Positions 8,159-18,677 of a stretch of 64,000 nt of DNA are shown in pieces. Every line of letters starts with the position of its first letter. Position 1 is the stretch's first letter. Under the pieces are notes generated by a model. That model had not been told where the DNA came from and made no database searches. It was given only the letters and a program-made list of their open reading frames with translations. The DNA lies in contig NZ_JAKZEU010000003.1 in NCBI RefSeq assembly GCF_024359525.1, positions 1-64,000 of the forward strand, written 5' to 3'. Source of the stretch: Paracoccus albicereus. GTDB lineage: Bacteria > Pseudomonadota > Alphaproteobacteria > Rhodobacterales > Rhodobacteraceae. The translations under genes and the position numbers were made by a program.

Positions 8159-9762
8159 CAGGCGTCTTCGTAGCCGTCGCGCACCATCCGGTCCAGCGTC
8201 AGCACGCCCCAACCGGTCGCGCCCCTCGGCGCCAGATCGGTTCCGCCCGGCGGCAAAGCCACGCCCGCGATGTCGATATGGGCCCAAGGTTGTCCCTTGC
8301 GGATGAACCGCTGTAGGAACTGCGCCGCGGTGATCGAGCCTGCAGGCCGTCCGCCCGAATTCTTGACGTCGGCCAGCCGCGACTTGATCAGCCGGTCATA
8401 AGCCGGGGCCAGCGGCAGGCGCCATGCGCCTTCACCCTCAGCCTTCGCCGCATCCAAGATCGCGCCCGCCAGCGCGTCGTCATTGGCAAAGACGCCTGCG
8501 TTTTCGTGCCCCAGCGCGATGATGACCGCGCCGGTCAGCGTGGCCAGATCGACGATCGCCTTGGGTTTGAACGTCTCCTGCGCGTACCACAGCACGTCGG
8601 CCAGCACCAAGCGCCCCTCGGCGTCGGTGTTGATCACCTCGATCATGTCGCCCTTCATCGACTTCACGATGTCACCGGGCCGCTGCGCGCGGCCATCCGG
8701 CATGTTCTCGACCAGCCCGACCAGGCCCACGACGTTGGCCTTTGCGTTTCGCGTGGCCAAGGCACGCATCACGCCGGACACGACGCCCGCGCCGCCCATG
8801 TCCATCGTCATCTCTTCCATGCCGGCCGACGGCTTGATCGAGATCCCGCCGGTGTCGAAGACGACGCCCTTGCCGACCAGCGCCAGTGGCGCCTCGCCGT
8901 CCTGACCTCCGTCCCAGCGCATCACGACGACTTTCGATGGCGTCTCGCTGCCCATGCCGACAGCCAGCAGCGCGCGCATGCCGAGCCGCTCCAACTCGTC
9001 CTCCTCAAGGACTTCGACCTTCAGGCCCAGCGATTCCATCGCCTTCAGCCGGTCGGCGAACTCGACCGTCGTCAGCACGTTCGCGGGCTCGTTGACCAGA
9101 TCGCGTGTGAAGAACACCGCCTCGGCCAGGGCGCGGGCACGGTCCGCCGCACCCTCGACTGCGGCCGGGTCCTTGACCATCACCGTCACGCGTGCCGCTT
9201 CGGGGTCGGCGTCCTTCTCTGCCTCGGGCGCCGGCTCCTCGACCACCGCATCGGCATCGCTGAGGCGCGCATCGCCCGCACCGCCCCCGCGTACCGTGCG
9301 CTGCGGGATCAGATCGGGATCCTCCGCGGTCGCGTCCGCCTCGTCATCCTTGCGCGTGTGGTAGATCGAGAAATCATAGGCACGCAACGCGATCCCCAGC
9401 ATCAGCTCTTCGACCGCCTTCAGCCCACCGGCCACAACCAGTACATGGGCCTTCCCCAGGCTCGCACCGATCGCCGCGCCCGCCTTGCGCGCCACCAGGG
9501 CCTCGGCATTCGCGGGAAGCATCACCAGGTGCAGCGCCTCGGCCGCCATCCCGGCCGGCCAGGCCAGTTCCATCGTCGCGCCGGGCTTCATCGCCTTGCC
9601 CGCCTTTGACTCAAGCGCGCGGGCCACGACCTCCCGCGTCGCACGCGGCAGGCCCGTCGGCAGCTTGCCGCCCGGCGCCACGACCAGTGCGACCCGGCCC
9701 TCATGCGCCGCCAATCGGTCGGTGGCGGTTTCAATCATCTCGATCTCGACGGGCTCGGTCAT
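8158..9762 (-). CDS. pepA: leucyl aminopeptidase (peptidase family M17)
   Basis: 534 residues. The C-terminal catalytic domain has the two-metal site: [16 protein letters not shown] with its lysine and aspartate, MDMGGAG, and the signature [12 protein letters not shown]. The N-terminal macro-like domain is followed by a long linker rich in Asp, Glu and Ala (~residues 140-200), which makes the protein slightly longer than the ~500-residue norm. It releases N-terminal amino acids from peptides in the cytoplasm. It is divergent from the lpt operon, with 113 bp between starts. Confidence 0.95.
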   Translation of the reverse strand: MTEPVEIEMIETATDRLAAHEGRVALVVAPGGKLPTGLPRATREVVARALESKAGKAMKPGATMELAWPAGMAAEALHLVMLPANAEALVARKAGAAIGASLGKAHVLVVAGGLKAVEELMLGIALRAYDFSIYHTRKDDEADATAEDPDLIPQRTVRGGGAGDARLSDADAVVEEPAPEAEKDADPEAARVTVMVKDPAAVEGAADRARALAEAVFFTRDLVNEPANVLTTVEFADRLKAMESLGLKVEVLEEDELERLGMRALLAVGMGSETPSKVVVMRWDGGQDGEAPLALVGKGVVFDTGGISIKPSAGMEEMTMDMGGAGVVSGVMRALATRNAKANVVGLVGLVENMPDGRAQRPGDIVKSMKGDMIEVINTDAEGRLVLADVLWYAQETFKPKAIVDLATLTGAVIIALGHENAGVFANDDALAGAILDAAKAEGEGAWRLPLAPAYDRLIKSRLADVKNSGGRPAGSITAAQFLQRFIRKGQPWAHIDIAGVALPPGGTDLAPRGATGWGVLTLDRMVRDGYEDA

Positions 9763-9875
9763 CGCGCACTTCCTCGTGTTGGGGGTTTGCCCGGCAACCT
9801 AGACCCGCGCCTTCCCCTTGGCCAGAGCCGCGGCGGCGGGTAAGCAGGGACACCACATGTGCAGCCCGGAAGCCG

Positions 9876-11021
9876 ATGCCGCGGATCGACAAATACATCC
9901 TGTCGCAGATGCTGACGCTGTTCGGCTTCTTCGCGCTGGTGCTGATCGCGGTCTACTGGATCAACCGCGCCGTCTCGCTGTTCGAGACGTTGATGCGCGA
10001 CGGCCAGACCGCGCTGGTCGTGCTGGAATTCACGGCACTGACCCTGCCGCTGGTGATTTCGGTCGTCCTGCCGGTCGCGGCCTTCACGGCCGCCGCCTAT
10101 GGCACAAACCGCATGGCCGGCGAATCCGAACTGGTTGCGATGCAGGCGGCCGGTCTGTCGCCACTGCGCATGGCACGCCCGGTCCTGGTCTTCGGCGTGT
10201 TTGTGGGGCTGATGGTCGCGATCCTGGTGCACGGCCTTGTGCCACTGGCCCGCGAACGCCTCGCCGATCGGCAGGCAGAGATTGCGGAAAATGTCACCGC
10301 CCAGTTCCTGCGGCCGGGCGAGTTTCAGTATCCCACCGACGGTGTCACGCTGTTCATCCGCGACATTTCCGATGACGACCGGCTTCTGGACCTGTTTCTG
10401 GAAGACGCGCGCGATCCCGGCGTCCAGACCGCCTACACCGCCGAACAGGCGCTAATCCTGCGCGGCGAATCCGGCCCCGTGCTGGTGATGCTGGAAGGCA
10501 TGGTCCAGCGCCTGCGCCACGATGGCGAGCGGCGGCAACTGACCGTCACACGCTTTCAGGAACTCAGCTACGACATCGGCGGGATGATCGCGGGCCGCAG
10601 CGCGCGTGGCAGGGACTTGCGCGACTACGGTACCTTGCGGCTTCTGAACCCGGATCAGGCCTTGCTCGACGCGACCGGCAAAAGCGCGGCTCAGGCCCGG
10701 CTCGAGGCGCATGAGCGCATCGCTCAGCCGTTATTGTCACCGATCGCCGCGATGCTTGGCTTTGCCACGCTGCTGATCGGTGGCTATTCACGCTTTGGCG
10801 TCTGGCGCCAGGTGGTCTGGGCGATCCTCGCGCTGATCGCGGTGCAGTTCGCCGCAAACGCGGCGGCGGACATGGCTGGTCGCGACCCCTCACGATGGCC
10901 GGTCCTCTACCTGCCCGCTCTTTTCGGGGCGGCCTTGGCGACGCTGATCCTGTGGCTCGCGGCCCGCCCGCGGGCACGCCGGCGAACCTATGCCTCGCCC
11001 GACCCGGGGGCTATGCCATGA
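9876..11021 (+). CDS. lptF: LPS export ABC transporter permease LptF
   Basis: 381 residues. Inner-membrane permease that with LptG and LptB extracts lipopolysaccharide and feeds the LptC-A-D bridge. Family features: N-terminal MPRIDKYILSQMLTLFGFF, two N-terminal and four further membrane segments, and a periplasmic jellyroll domain (~residues 130-260). The ATG at 9876 fits the family N-terminus; the upstream frame overlaps pepA and is not credible. First gene of a densely packed operon; its stop overlaps lptG by ATGA. Confidence 0.95.
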   Translation: MPRIDKYILSQMLTLFGFFALVLIAVYWINRAVSLFETLMRDGQTALVVLEFTALTLPLVISVVLPVAAFTAAAYGTNRMAGESELVAMQAAGLSPLRMARPVLVFGVFVGLMVAILVHGLVPLARERLADRQAEIAENVTAQFLRPGEFQYPTDGVTLFIRDISDDDRLLDLFLEDARDPGVQTAYTAEQALILRGESGPVLVMLEGMVQRLRHDGERRQLTVTRFQELSYDIGGMIAGRSARGRDLRDYGTLRLLNPDQALLDATGKSAAQARLEAHERIAQPLLSPIAAMLGFATLLIGGYSRFGVWRQVVWAILALIAVQFAANAAADMAGRDPSRWPVLYLPALFGAALATLILWLAARPRARRRTYASPDPGAMP

Positions 11022-12127
11022 CGCTCGCCCTCTACATCGCGCGGCGATTCCTGCGCAGCCTGCTTCTGGTCGCCGGCGTCTTCGTGCTGATTTTGTTCCT
11101 GATCGAGATGGTCGAGATGATCCGCCGCTTTTCCGGCAGCGGCATCGGCGTCGCCGGCGCGGCGCGTCTGGCCGGCCTGAACATTGCGGGCAGCTTTTAC
11201 GCGATCCTTCCGCTGATCACCGTGCTAGCGGCGATCGCGCTGTTTCTCGGCCTCGCGCGGACATCGGAAATGGTGGCGATCCGTGCCTCGGGACGTTCCG
11301 CCATCCGGCTTCTGGCGGCACCTTCGCTGACCGCGATCCTTGTCGGCGCCTTGGCGGTCGCGATCGTGAATCCCTTCGTCGCGGCGACCGGACAGGCTTT
11401 CGACAACGCGGTGGCGCGGATTGACCGCGATGGCCAGCAGACCGTCAGCCTTGGCGACCGCGCGGTCTGGCTTCGCCAGGCGCTGATCCGCAACGGGCAG
11501 GAAGACGGCCAGCTTCTGATCCGCGCCAGCCGGGCCAGTCCCGATGCAACCACGCTTTACGACGCGAGCTTCATGATCTTCGCAACCGATTCCGGCCCGA
11601 CCCGCCGCATCGAGGCGCGCGAGGCGGTTCTGGCACCCGGCGAATGGCGTCTGACCGATGTCAAGGAATACCCGCTGGACCAGCCCAACCCCGAGGTCTC
11701 GGCCCGCAGCCTGGATACGCTGACGCTCGCCTCGGACCTGACCGCGCAGCGCATCCGCGAGGGGTTCGGTCGCCCTGATGCGGTGCCGGTCTGGCGCCTG
11801 CCGGCCTTCATCGCAGGGCTGGAACGCGCGGGATTTTCGGCCGCGCGCCATAGGGTCTGGCTGCAGATGGAGCTGGCGCGGCCGTTCCTGATGGCCGCCA
11901 TGGTCGTGATTGCGGCGGGCTTCACGATGCAGCATATCCGTGGCCGCAGTACCGGCGGCGCCGTGCTTCTGGCGTTCGGCGCGGGGATCGGACTGTTCTT
12001 CCTGCGCAATCTGGCGCAGGTTCTGGGCGACAACGGCGAGGTGGCGCCATGGATCGCGGCCTGGGCGCCGCCCGCGGTCGCCATCGCCTTGGCCCTGGCA
12101 CTGGTCCTGCAGCGGGAGGATGGATGA
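11018..12127 (+). CDS. lptG: LPS export ABC transporter permease LptG
   Basis: 369 residues, partner of LptF with the same layout: N-terminal helices (LYIARRFLRSLLLVAG), a periplasmic beta-jellyroll region, and C-terminal helices ending in a short basic/acidic tail. It starts inside the lptF stop (ATGA at 11018) and its own stop overlaps the lptD start (ATGA at 12124), so the three are translationally coupled. Confidence 0.95.
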   Translation: MTLALYIARRFLRSLLLVAGVFVLILFLIEMVEMIRRFSGSGIGVAGAARLAGLNIAGSFYAILPLITVLAAIALFLGLARTSEMVAIRASGRSAIRLLAAPSLTAILVGALAVAIVNPFVAATGQAFDNAVARIDRDGQQTVSLGDRAVWLRQALIRNGQEDGQLLIRASRASPDATTLYDASFMIFATDSGPTRRIEAREAVLAPGEWRLTDVKEYPLDQPNPEVSARSLDTLTLASDLTAQRIREGFGRPDAVPVWRLPAFIAGLERAGFSAARHRVWLQMELARPFLMAAMVVIAAGFTMQHIRGRSTGGAVLLAFGAGIGLFFLRNLAQVLGDNGEVAPWIAAWAPPAVAIALALALVLQREDG

Positions 12128-14460
12128 GACGGCTTTCCACGCCCGCGCTGTCGGCGGCGCTGATCGCGACCCTTCTGGGCGCGTCGCCGGCGAAGGCGCA
12201 GGACATCATCGGCGGGTCCGGCGGCGCGCCCGGCCCGGCACTTGCCCCCACCGCACCGCTGATCGGGATGTCGCCCGTTGCCGACGGAACGGAAGAGGCA
12301 ACAGCCCCCGACGCCGTCAGCCCTGATAGTGACATCACGATCCCTGCCCGCGCGACGGAAGGCGATCAGGACCAGGCCGCGACGGTGCTCGCCGATCAGA
12401 TCGTCCTGCAGGGCGACCGAACGCTGATCGCTGCAGGCGGCGTTGTGATCTGGTACCAGGGGGCGCGTCTTGTCGCCTCACGGCTGACGGTGGACGGCGC
12501 CTCGGGCGCGCTGACGATCGAGGGGCCGATCCACCTGACGGAACCGGCCAGGCGCGGCACACCCGAGGAAACGACGCTGATCGCCGACTCGGCGCAGCTT
12601 GACCGCGAATTGCAGGACGGCATCCTGCGCGGCGCCCGGCTGGTGATCGCCCGCGAATTACAGCTTGCCGCGCGCGAGGTCAGACGTAGCGGCGAAGGGC
12701 GGCTGACGCGTCTCGATCATGTCGTGGCGTCCTCATGCCAGGTCTGCGCCAGCGACCCGACCCCCTTGTGGGAGATCCGCGCCCGCAGCATCACCCACGA
12801 TGCGGAAACCGGCATCCTGCATTTCGATCACCCGCAGTTTCGCGCATTCGGCGTGCCGCTGGCGGTGTTTCCGTTCATGCTGTCGGCCCCCGACCCGACG
12901 GTCGAGCGCCGGACAGGCTTCCTTCGGCCGGAAATTCGTACCACGTCGGGTTTGGGTTTCGGGATCAAGACACCCTACTTCATCACGCTCGGTCCATCCG
13001 CCGACGTGACGCTGACGCCGTATATCGCGGCGTCGCGAACGGTGACGCTGGAGACCCGTTATCGCGCCGCCTTCACGAACGGCGAGATGCAACTGACCGG
13101 TGCCATCAGCCGCGACGATATCGTGCAGGACGAGACGCGCGGCTATCTGTTCGGCGCTGCCCGCTTCGAACTGCCCCGGGGATATCGGCTGCGCGCTCAG
13201 GTTCAATACGCTTCGGACCGGGCCTATCTGCTCGATTACGATGTGACCGATGCCGACCGCCTCTGGTCGGGCGTTACGCTGGACCGCGTCACGCGAGAGC
13301 GGCTGTTCGCCGCGCGGATCGGCAATTACGATTCGCTGCGCGAGGACGAGGACAACGCCTTCTCGCCCGCGCAGGTCGCCGACGTGATCTGGCAACGCCG
13401 CTTCGAACCCGCGCTGATCGGCGGCGAAGGGTTGATGGAATGGTCGCTTCATGCCCATCGCCGCCCGTCGGATCGCGACGGTCTTGGCCGCGACATGGCC
13501 CGTGCCTCGGTCGGGCTCGACTGGCGCAGGACGCGCATCCTGCCCGGCGGCGTCGTCGCCTCGGCGCTCTCACGGCTCGACGCGGATCTCTACCGCATCG
13601 CGCAGGACACCCGTTACGACGACATCGAGACCCGCGTGACCCCGGTCGCCGGGGTCGAACTGCGCTGGCCGCTGATGGGACAGGCCGGTGGTGCGACGCA
13701 TCTGGTCGAGCCGGTGGTGCAGCTTCTCTATTCGCCCCGCCGCGAGGCAGAGAACACCGACATCCCGAACGAAGACAGCCAGCTGATCGAATTCGACGAG
13801 GGCAACCTTTTCGCGACGAACCGGTTTCCGGGCTGGGACCGGCGCGAGCAGGGCCTTCGGGCCAATCTCGGCATCGGCTGGACGCGGATCGACCCGGCCG
13901 GCTGGTCGCTGGGGCTGACTGCGGGACGCATCTTCCGCGACCGCCCGGCCGAGGAATTCGGGGCGGACTCGCCCCTGTCAGGACGCCGCTCCGACTGGCT
14001 GATCTCGGCGCAATACGACAGCGGCGACGGGCTCGCCATCGCCAACAGGGCGCTGTTCAGCGACGGATTCGACTTCTCGCGTAACGAATTGCGCGTCGGC
14101 TGGCTGCGTCCCGGACTGCAGCTTTCGGCAGGCTATCTGTGGATCGACAGCGATGCCGACGAAAGCCGTCGAGTCGATGTCAGCGAGCTGACCTTCAACA
14201 CCGGCTGGCAGTTCGCACCCGGCTGGTGGGGCACCGCCGAAGGCCGGTACGATTTCGCCTTCGACCGGCTGCACACAGCGGCCGCCGGCGTTCAGTACCG
14301 CAACGAATGCATCACCGTGAATGCCGGGCTGGAACGCAGCTTCTCGAACTCGGTGGACCTGCGCCCGGAAACCAGCTTCGACCTGTCGGTGCGGCTGGCC
14401 GGGTTCGGACGGCAGGCCGAGGTGCCGGGCACGGTGGCGCGGCGTTCCTGCATGCGTTAA
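12124..14460 (+). CDS. lptD: LPS assembly outer-membrane protein LptD
   Basis: 778 residues. Signal peptide ending near ASPAKAQ (~residues 20-26), an OstA/LptA-like N-terminal domain (~70-170), then the large C-terminal beta-barrel that inserts LPS in the outer membrane with LptE. Cysteines occur as CQVC (~203-206), in NECI late in the barrel, and in the final CMR. They are placed so that an inter-domain disulfide, as known for LptD, is plausible. The start overlaps the lptG stop. A frame-extended 5' start inside lptG is rejected because it would remove the signal peptide. Confidence 0.95.
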   Translation: MRRLSTPALSAALIATLLGASPAKAQDIIGGSGGAPGPALAPTAPLIGMSPVADGTEEATAPDAVSPDSDITIPARATEGDQDQAATVLADQIVLQGDRTLIAAGGVVIWYQGARLVASRLTVDGASGALTIEGPIHLTEPARRGTPEETTLIADSAQLDRELQDGILRGARLVIARELQLAAREVRRSGEGRLTRLDHVVASSCQVCASDPTPLWEIRARSITHDAETGILHFDHPQFRAFGVPLAVFPFMLSAPDPTVERRTGFLRPEIRTTSGLGFGIKTPYFITLGPSADVTLTPYIAASRTVTLETRYRAAFTNGEMQLTGAISRDDIVQDETRGYLFGAARFELPRGYRLRAQVQYASDRAYLLDYDVTDADRLWSGVTLDRVTRERLFAARIGNYDSLREDEDNAFSPAQVADVIWQRRFEPALIGGEGLMEWSLHAHRRPSDRDGLGRDMARASVGLDWRRTRILPGGVVASALSRLDADLYRIAQDTRYDDIETRVTPVAGVELRWPLMGQAGGATHLVEPVVQLLYSPRREAENTDIPNEDSQLIEFDEGNLFATNRFPGWDRREQGLRANLGIGWTRIDPAGWSLGLTAGRIFRDRPAEEFGADSPLSGRRSDWLISAQYDSGDGLAIANRALFSDGFDFSRNELRVGWLRPGLQLSAGYLWIDSDADESRRVDVSELTFNTGWQFAPGWWGTAEGRYDFAFDRLHTAAAGVQYRNECITVNAGLERSFSNSVDLRPETSFDLSVRLAGFGRQAEVPGTVARRSCMR

Positions 14461-14472
14461 GGTCCGGCCACC

Positions 14473-15756
14473 ATGATCCGAAGGGCATCCCCGATGCGCA
14501 ATACTCTCAAGGCCCTCGCGCTTGGCGCGTCGATCCTGTCCATCGCTCCGGTCGCTCAGGCGCAGAACCTGTTCGAGCCGATCATCTACATCAACAGCGA
14601 CGCGATCACCCGCTACGAGCTCGACCAGCGGATGCGCTTCATGCAGGCGCTGAACGCGCCCGGCTCCAGCGCCGAACAAGCCGAAAAGGACCTGATCGAG
14701 GATCGGCTGAAGCTGCAGGCCGCGGCCTCGGCGGGCGTCACCGTGGACGACGCGGCGATCGATGCCGGCCTCGCCGAATTCGCCGGCCGCGCCAATCTGG
14801 GCCCCGAGGAATTCATCGCCGCGCTGGCCCAGATGGGGGTCGAGCGGCAGGCCTACCGCGATTTCGTGACGGCTGGCGTCGCATGGCGCGAATTCATCCG
14901 CAGCCAGATCGTCCCGCAGGTCAACGTCACCGATGCCGAGATCGATCAGGAATTGCGCAAAGTCGTCGAAACCCCGGTGATCGACCGCGTTCTGCTGTCC
15001 GAAATCATCATTCCCGCCCCCGAGGGCAGCGAGGCGCAGGCGATGGCAACCGCCCAGCAGCTGGTCGCGCAGCGCCCGTCCGAGGCAGAGTTCGCCGCCG
15101 CCGCCGGCCGCCTGTCCGCATCGGGCACGGCAAGCCGCGGTGGGCGCCTGGACTGGGTCGATCTGGACAACCTGCCCCCCGCCCTGCGCCCCATCGTGAC
15201 ATCGCTTCAGCCCGGCCAGACCAGTCAGCCGCTGACCGTTCCCGGTGCGGTCGTGATCTTCCAGCTGCGCGACTCGCAGGGAACCCTGCGCCCCGGCGCG
15301 GCCGAACAGGTGCTGGACTACGCCACGCTGCGCGTTGCCGATGCCCAAGCCGCCGCCAACGTCCGGGCCCGCGTCGACACCTGCGGCGACCTGCAGGCCG
15401 AAGGACGCGGTGCCACCATCCGTCAAAGTGTCTCGCAGAACGCGATCCCGACCCTGATCGGGGCGCAGCTCGCATCTCTCGATGCTGACGAATCCGCACT
15501 CGTCGTCAGCGGTGGAGGCGTGGATGTAGTGATGCTCTGCTCGCGCCAGCCGGCGCTTCTGGCCCAGCAGGGGACCGACGTCCCCTCGACCGCGCTGCCG
15601 CCCGATGGCGTGGAAAATGCCGTCCCGCAGGCCGATCCGCTGGCCCTGCCCGACCGTCAGATCGTCCGCGAGGATATCTTCAACCGCAAGATCAACGCGC
15701 TCGCCAACTCGATCCTGGCGGAACTGCGGGCCGACGCGGTCATCCGCCGGCCGTGA
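14473..15756 (+). CDS. surA: periplasmic peptidyl-prolyl isomerase/chaperone SurA
   Basis: 427 residues. A signal peptide ends near VAQAQ. A SurA N-terminal chaperone segment (FEPIIYINSDAITRYELDQR, ~residues 33-52) is followed by one parvulin-type PpiC domain (~170-285, with GGRLDWVDLDNLPPALRP). It escorts outer-membrane proteins, including LptD. It sits 12 bp after lptD. Start uncertain: the ATG at 14473 or the one at 14494, the latter with GAAGGG upstream; both leave a functional signal peptide. Confidence 0.9.
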   Translation: MIRRASPMRNTLKALALGASILSIAPVAQAQNLFEPIIYINSDAITRYELDQRMRFMQALNAPGSSAEQAEKDLIEDRLKLQAAASAGVTVDDAAIDAGLAEFAGRANLGPEEFIAALAQMGVERQAYRDFVTAGVAWREFIRSQIVPQVNVTDAEIDQELRKVVETPVIDRVLLSEIIIPAPEGSEAQAMATAQQLVAQRPSEAEFAAAAGRLSASGTASRGGRLDWVDLDNLPPALRPIVTSLQPGQTSQPLTVPGAVVIFQLRDSQGTLRPGAAEQVLDYATLRVADAQAAANVRARVDTCGDLQAEGRGATIRQSVSQNAIPTLIGAQLASLDADESALVVSGGGVDVVMLCSRQPALLAQQGTDVPSTALPPDGVENAVPQADPLALPDRQIVREDIFNRKINALANSILAELRADAVIRRP

Positions 15757-15778
15757 CAGGCCGCACAAGGCGGGCAAG

Positions 15779-16744
15779 ATGACCGGACGCATCATTCTCA
15801 CCTGTGGCGAACCGGCCGGGATCGGCCCGGAACTGGCAGGCAAGGCGCTGGCCTCGGGCGTCGATTTCGCCTTTCTCGGCGATCCCGCGCATCTGCCGCC
15901 CGACACCGCCTGGTCAGAGATCCAGACACCCGACGCCCCCGTGCCCGCAGGTCACCTGCCGGTGCTGCGCCACGATTTTCCCGCCCCGGCGACACCCGGC
16001 CGCCCCGAACCGGCGAACGCCGCCGCGACCATCGCGGTGATCGCCCGCGCCGTCGATCTGGTGATGTGCGGACGGGCGGCCGCGATCTGCACTTTGCCGA
16101 TCAACAAGCAGGCGCTGATCGAAGGCGCGGGTTTCGGCTATCCTGGCCACACGGAATACCTCGCCCATCTTGCCGGCGGGGTCGATGTGGCGATGATGCT
16201 TGCGTCGACGACGGTGACGCCGCCCTGTCGCGTCGTGCCCGCGACGATCCATATGGCATTGGAACGCGTGCCCGATGCGCTGACGCCAGACCTTCTGGAA
16301 CGCACGATCCGCATCACCCACGCGGCGATGATCCGTGATTTCGGCATTGCCGATCCCCGCATCGCGATCGCGGGCCTGAACCCCCATGCCGGCGAAGGCG
16401 GAACGATGGGCCGGCAGGAAATCGACTGGATCGCCCCCCTGATCCTGCGCCTGCAAGGCGAAGGCTTGACGTTGATCGGCCCGCTGCCCGCCGACACGAT
16501 GTTCCACGCCCCGGCGCGCGCCCGCTATGACGCGGCGATCTGCGCCTATCACGACCAGGCGCTGATCCCGATCAAGACGCTGGATTTCGCGGGCGGCGTC
16601 AACGTCACGCTGGGGCTGCCCTTCGTGCGCACCTCGCCCGACCACGGGACGGGCTTCGACATTGCCGGCAAGGGCATCGCTGACCCCGCCTCTACTATTG
16701 CAGCCCTGCGCATGGCCCGCGACATGGCGACCGCCCGCGGATGA
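15779..16744 (+). CDS. pdxA: 4-hydroxythreonine-4-phosphate dehydrogenase
   Basis: 321 residues. Catalyses the NAD-dependent oxidation of 4-phosphohydroxy-L-threonine in pyridoxal-phosphate synthesis. Metal and substrate motifs are visible: [11 protein letters not shown] at the start, YPGHTEYLA (~residues 120-128), the [14 protein letters not shown] segment (~255-268) and [14 protein letters not shown] (~285). The ATG at 15779 follows GGGCAAG and matches the family start. The stop overlaps rsmA by ATGA. The surA-pdxA-rsmA order is widely conserved in proteobacteria. Confidence 0.95.
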   Translation: MTGRIILTCGEPAGIGPELAGKALASGVDFAFLGDPAHLPPDTAWSEIQTPDAPVPAGHLPVLRHDFPAPATPGRPEPANAAATIAVIARAVDLVMCGRAAAICTLPINKQALIEGAGFGYPGHTEYLAHLAGGVDVAMMLASTTVTPPCRVVPATIHMALERVPDALTPDLLERTIRITHAAMIRDFGIADPRIAIAGLNPHAGEGGTMGRQEIDWIAPLILRLQGEGLTLIGPLPADTMFHAPARARYDAAICAYHDQALIPIKTLDFAGGVNVTLGLPFVRTSPDHGTGFDIAGKGIADPASTIAALRMARDMATARG

Positions 16745-17580
16745 GCGCGATCGACGGCCTGCCACCCCTGCGCGAGGTGATCGCGCGCCACGATCTGCGC
16801 GCGAAAAAGCAGCTTGGTCAGAACTTTCTTCTCGATCTGAACCTGACCGCCAAGATCGCGCGTCAGGCAGGCGATCTGACACAATGCGACGTGCTGGAAA
16901 TCGGCCCCGGTCCGGGCGGACTGACCCGCGGGCTTCTAGCCGAAGGTGCGCGCCACGTGCTCGCCATCGAAAAGGATGCTCGCGCCCTGCCCGCCCTGCA
17001 GGAGATCGCCGATGCCTATCCCGGCCGCCTCTCGATCATGGAAGGCGACGCGCTGCGGATCGACCCGCTGGCGCATCTTACCCCGCCGATCCGCATTGCC
17101 GCCAACCTGCCCTACAATGTGGGCACTGAACTGCTGGTCCGCTGGCTTACCCCGGCGGAGTGGCCGCCCTTCTGGCAGTCACTGACCCTGATGTTTCAGA
17201 AGGAAGTGGCAGAGCGTATCGTCGCGCAACCGGGAAGCAAGGCCTATGGTCGTCTGGCTCTGCTGGCGCAATGGCGGGCCGACGCGAGGATCGCCATGAC
17301 GCTTCCGCCAGAAGCGTTCGTTCCGGTGCCCAAGGTTCATTCGGCCGTGGTCCATCTGACCGCCCTGCCGAAGCCGCGCTACCCGGCCGATCCCGCGATT
17401 CTGTCGCGCCTGACCGCCGCCGCCTTCAATCAGCGGCGCAAGATGCTGCGGGCAAGTCTGCGCGGACTCCACCCGCAGATCGAGACGCTTCTGGAAAGCG
17501 TGGGAATACCGCCGACCGCGCGGGCCGAGGAAATCGACCTCGAGCGATTCTGCGCGCTGGCCCGCGCCCTGGCCGTCTAA
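16741..17580 (+). CDS. rsmA: 16S rRNA dimethyladenosine transferase RsmA (KsgA)
   Basis: 279 residues. Dimethylates two adjacent adenosines near the 3' end of 16S rRNA, a late check on 30S assembly. Motifs: [11 protein letters not shown] (~20), the SAM-binding [12 protein letters not shown] (~50-61) and the adenine-N6 methyltransferase signature NLPYN (~121). Last gene of the lpt-surA-pdxA run, joined to pdxA by ATGA overlap and convergent with the DUF4167 gene. Confidence 0.96.
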   Translation: MSAIDGLPPLREVIARHDLRAKKQLGQNFLLDLNLTAKIARQAGDLTQCDVLEIGPGPGGLTRGLLAEGARHVLAIEKDARALPALQEIADAYPGRLSIMEGDALRIDPLAHLTPPIRIAANLPYNVGTELLVRWLTPAEWPPFWQSLTLMFQKEVAERIVAQPGSKAYGRLALLAQWRADARIAMTLPPEAFVPVPKVHSAVVHLTALPKPRYPADPAILSRLTAAAFNQRRKMLRASLRGLHPQIETLLESVGIPPTARAEEIDLERFCALARALAV

Positions 17581-17613
17581 GGGCATCGGGCTAGGCGCGC
17601 ACGCGAAACCCGA

Positions 17614-18462
17614 TCAGGCTTGACCGGACTGCTCGTCCTGCGTCGTGTCGGCAGGTGCCGTATCCGCATCTGCAGCAGGTTTGCGACGCGCGCGCGGTGC
17701 ACGGGGTGCGCCTTCGCCACGCGGCGCACGGGGCGTGCCCTCGGCGCGGGGTTTGCGGGCGCGCTTCGGCTTCACCTCGTCTTCCGGGGTCGCGACGGGG
17801 CCCTGATCGGCCTCGGGCTCGGCCTCGGATGCAGGCAGCAGAGCCTCGGGCAGCCCATGCCGTCCCTTGTGCTCGTTGTCGGCCTGCGGCTCGCGGCGTT
17901 CTTGCACGGGTGCCTCGGCCGCCTCGTTGTCGGCTGCTTCCGCACGCGCGGTTTCACGCTGATGTTCGCGGTCCTCGCGGGCCTCGCCGCGGTTGTCCTG
18001 ACGGTTGCCGTTCGCGCGGTTGTCGCGCTGGTCGCGATTGTCGCGGTGATCCCGACCGTCGCGGCTGTCGCGCTGGTCACGGTTGTCACGACCGTCGCGG
18101 TTGTCGCGCTGATCGCGGGTATCCCGCTGGTCGCCCTGCTCGTCATCGCCGTTCTGGCGATGGCCGTGCTGCTGTCCGCCCTGGTTCTGCTGATGCTGCG
18201 CCTGGCGTTCGGCCTGTTCGCGCTGCGCCTCGCCCAGCATGCGCGTGTAGTGCTCGGCGTGCTGGAAGAAGCTCTGTTCGGCCACGCGGTCGTTCGACAA
18301 TTGTGCGTCGCGCGCCAGCGTCAGGTATTTCTCGATGATCTGCTGCGGGGTGCCGCGCACCTTGCCCTCGGGGCCCGAGGAATCGAACACCCTATTGACG
18401 ATATTGCCAAGCGAGCGTTGACGGTTCGACTTGTTGCGCGAACGCGATTTCGATGATCTCAT
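17614..18462 (-). CDS. DUF4167 domain protein with low-complexity tail
   Basis: 282 residues. The first ~85 (RSSKSRSRNKSNRQRSLGN, then GTPQQIIEKYLTLARDA and FFQHAEHYTRM) form the alphaproteobacterial DUF4167 domain, very basic at the N-terminus and probably RNA-binding. The middle (~110-160) is a run of RDNRDQRD-type repeats, and the C-terminal third alternates acidic and Lys/Arg/Pro/Ala-rich segments. Function unproven. It lies downstream of prfA-prmC, a common arrangement in this class, which hints at a translation-related role. The hydrophobic frame on the opposite strand is a composition artefact. Confidence 0.85.
   Translation of the reverse strand: MRSSKSRSRNKSNRQRSLGNIVNRVFDSSGPEGKVRGTPQQIIEKYLTLARDAQLSNDRVAEQSFFQHAEHYTRMLGEAQREQAERQAQHQQNQGGQQHGHRQNGDDEQGDQRDTRDQRDNRDGRDNRDQRDSRDGRDHRDNRDQRDNRANGNRQDNRGEAREDREHQRETARAEAADNEAAEAPVQERREPQADNEHKGRHGLPEALLPASEAEPEADQGPVATPEDEVKPKRARKPRAEGTPRAPRGEGAPRAPRARRKPAADADTAPADTTQDEQSGQA
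18013..18137 (-). repeat. short imperfect repeats within the DUF4167 gene
   Basis: Irregular 9- and 12-bp units encode alternating Arg-Asp-Asn/Gln/Gly/His-Arg-Asp blocks. They are likely to vary in copy number between strains. They are coding repeats, not CRISPR. Confidence 0.7.
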
Positions 18463-18677
18463 GAGTTCGTCGTCGTTAGGTCCGGGAAATCTCGGAGACG
18501 GGTTTGGGTCGGCGCAACGGCACCATCTTGTGCTTGTAGTCAGGTCGGGGTCTGCGCCCCGGCGGATGGTACAATCGACTTTAGGCTGACCCGCGCAGGC
18601 CGCAAAAGCAGCCCGTCACGAAACCGAATAAACATGCCGCAAGCAGAGTGACAAGCGAAAAATGCGTCAAACGACGC
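18463..18677. other. intergenic region between prmC and the DUF4167 gene
   Basis: 215 bp without a convincing coding frame. It separates the prfA-prmC pair from the downstream DUF4167 gene on the same strand and presumably holds the latter's promoter, but I could not pick a clear -35/-10 pair. Confidence 0.4.

Noticed and set aside
13978..15906. 642-residue minus-strand frame across lptD/surA
   Set aside because: Shadow of two well-identified genes with signal peptides and conserved domains.
17620..18456. 278-residue hydrophobic frame opposite the DUF4167 gene, looking like a membrane protein
   Set aside because: The hydrophobic valine/alanine runs are the reverse complement of Arg-Asp-Asn repeats; the minus-strand DUF4167 domain is the real gene.
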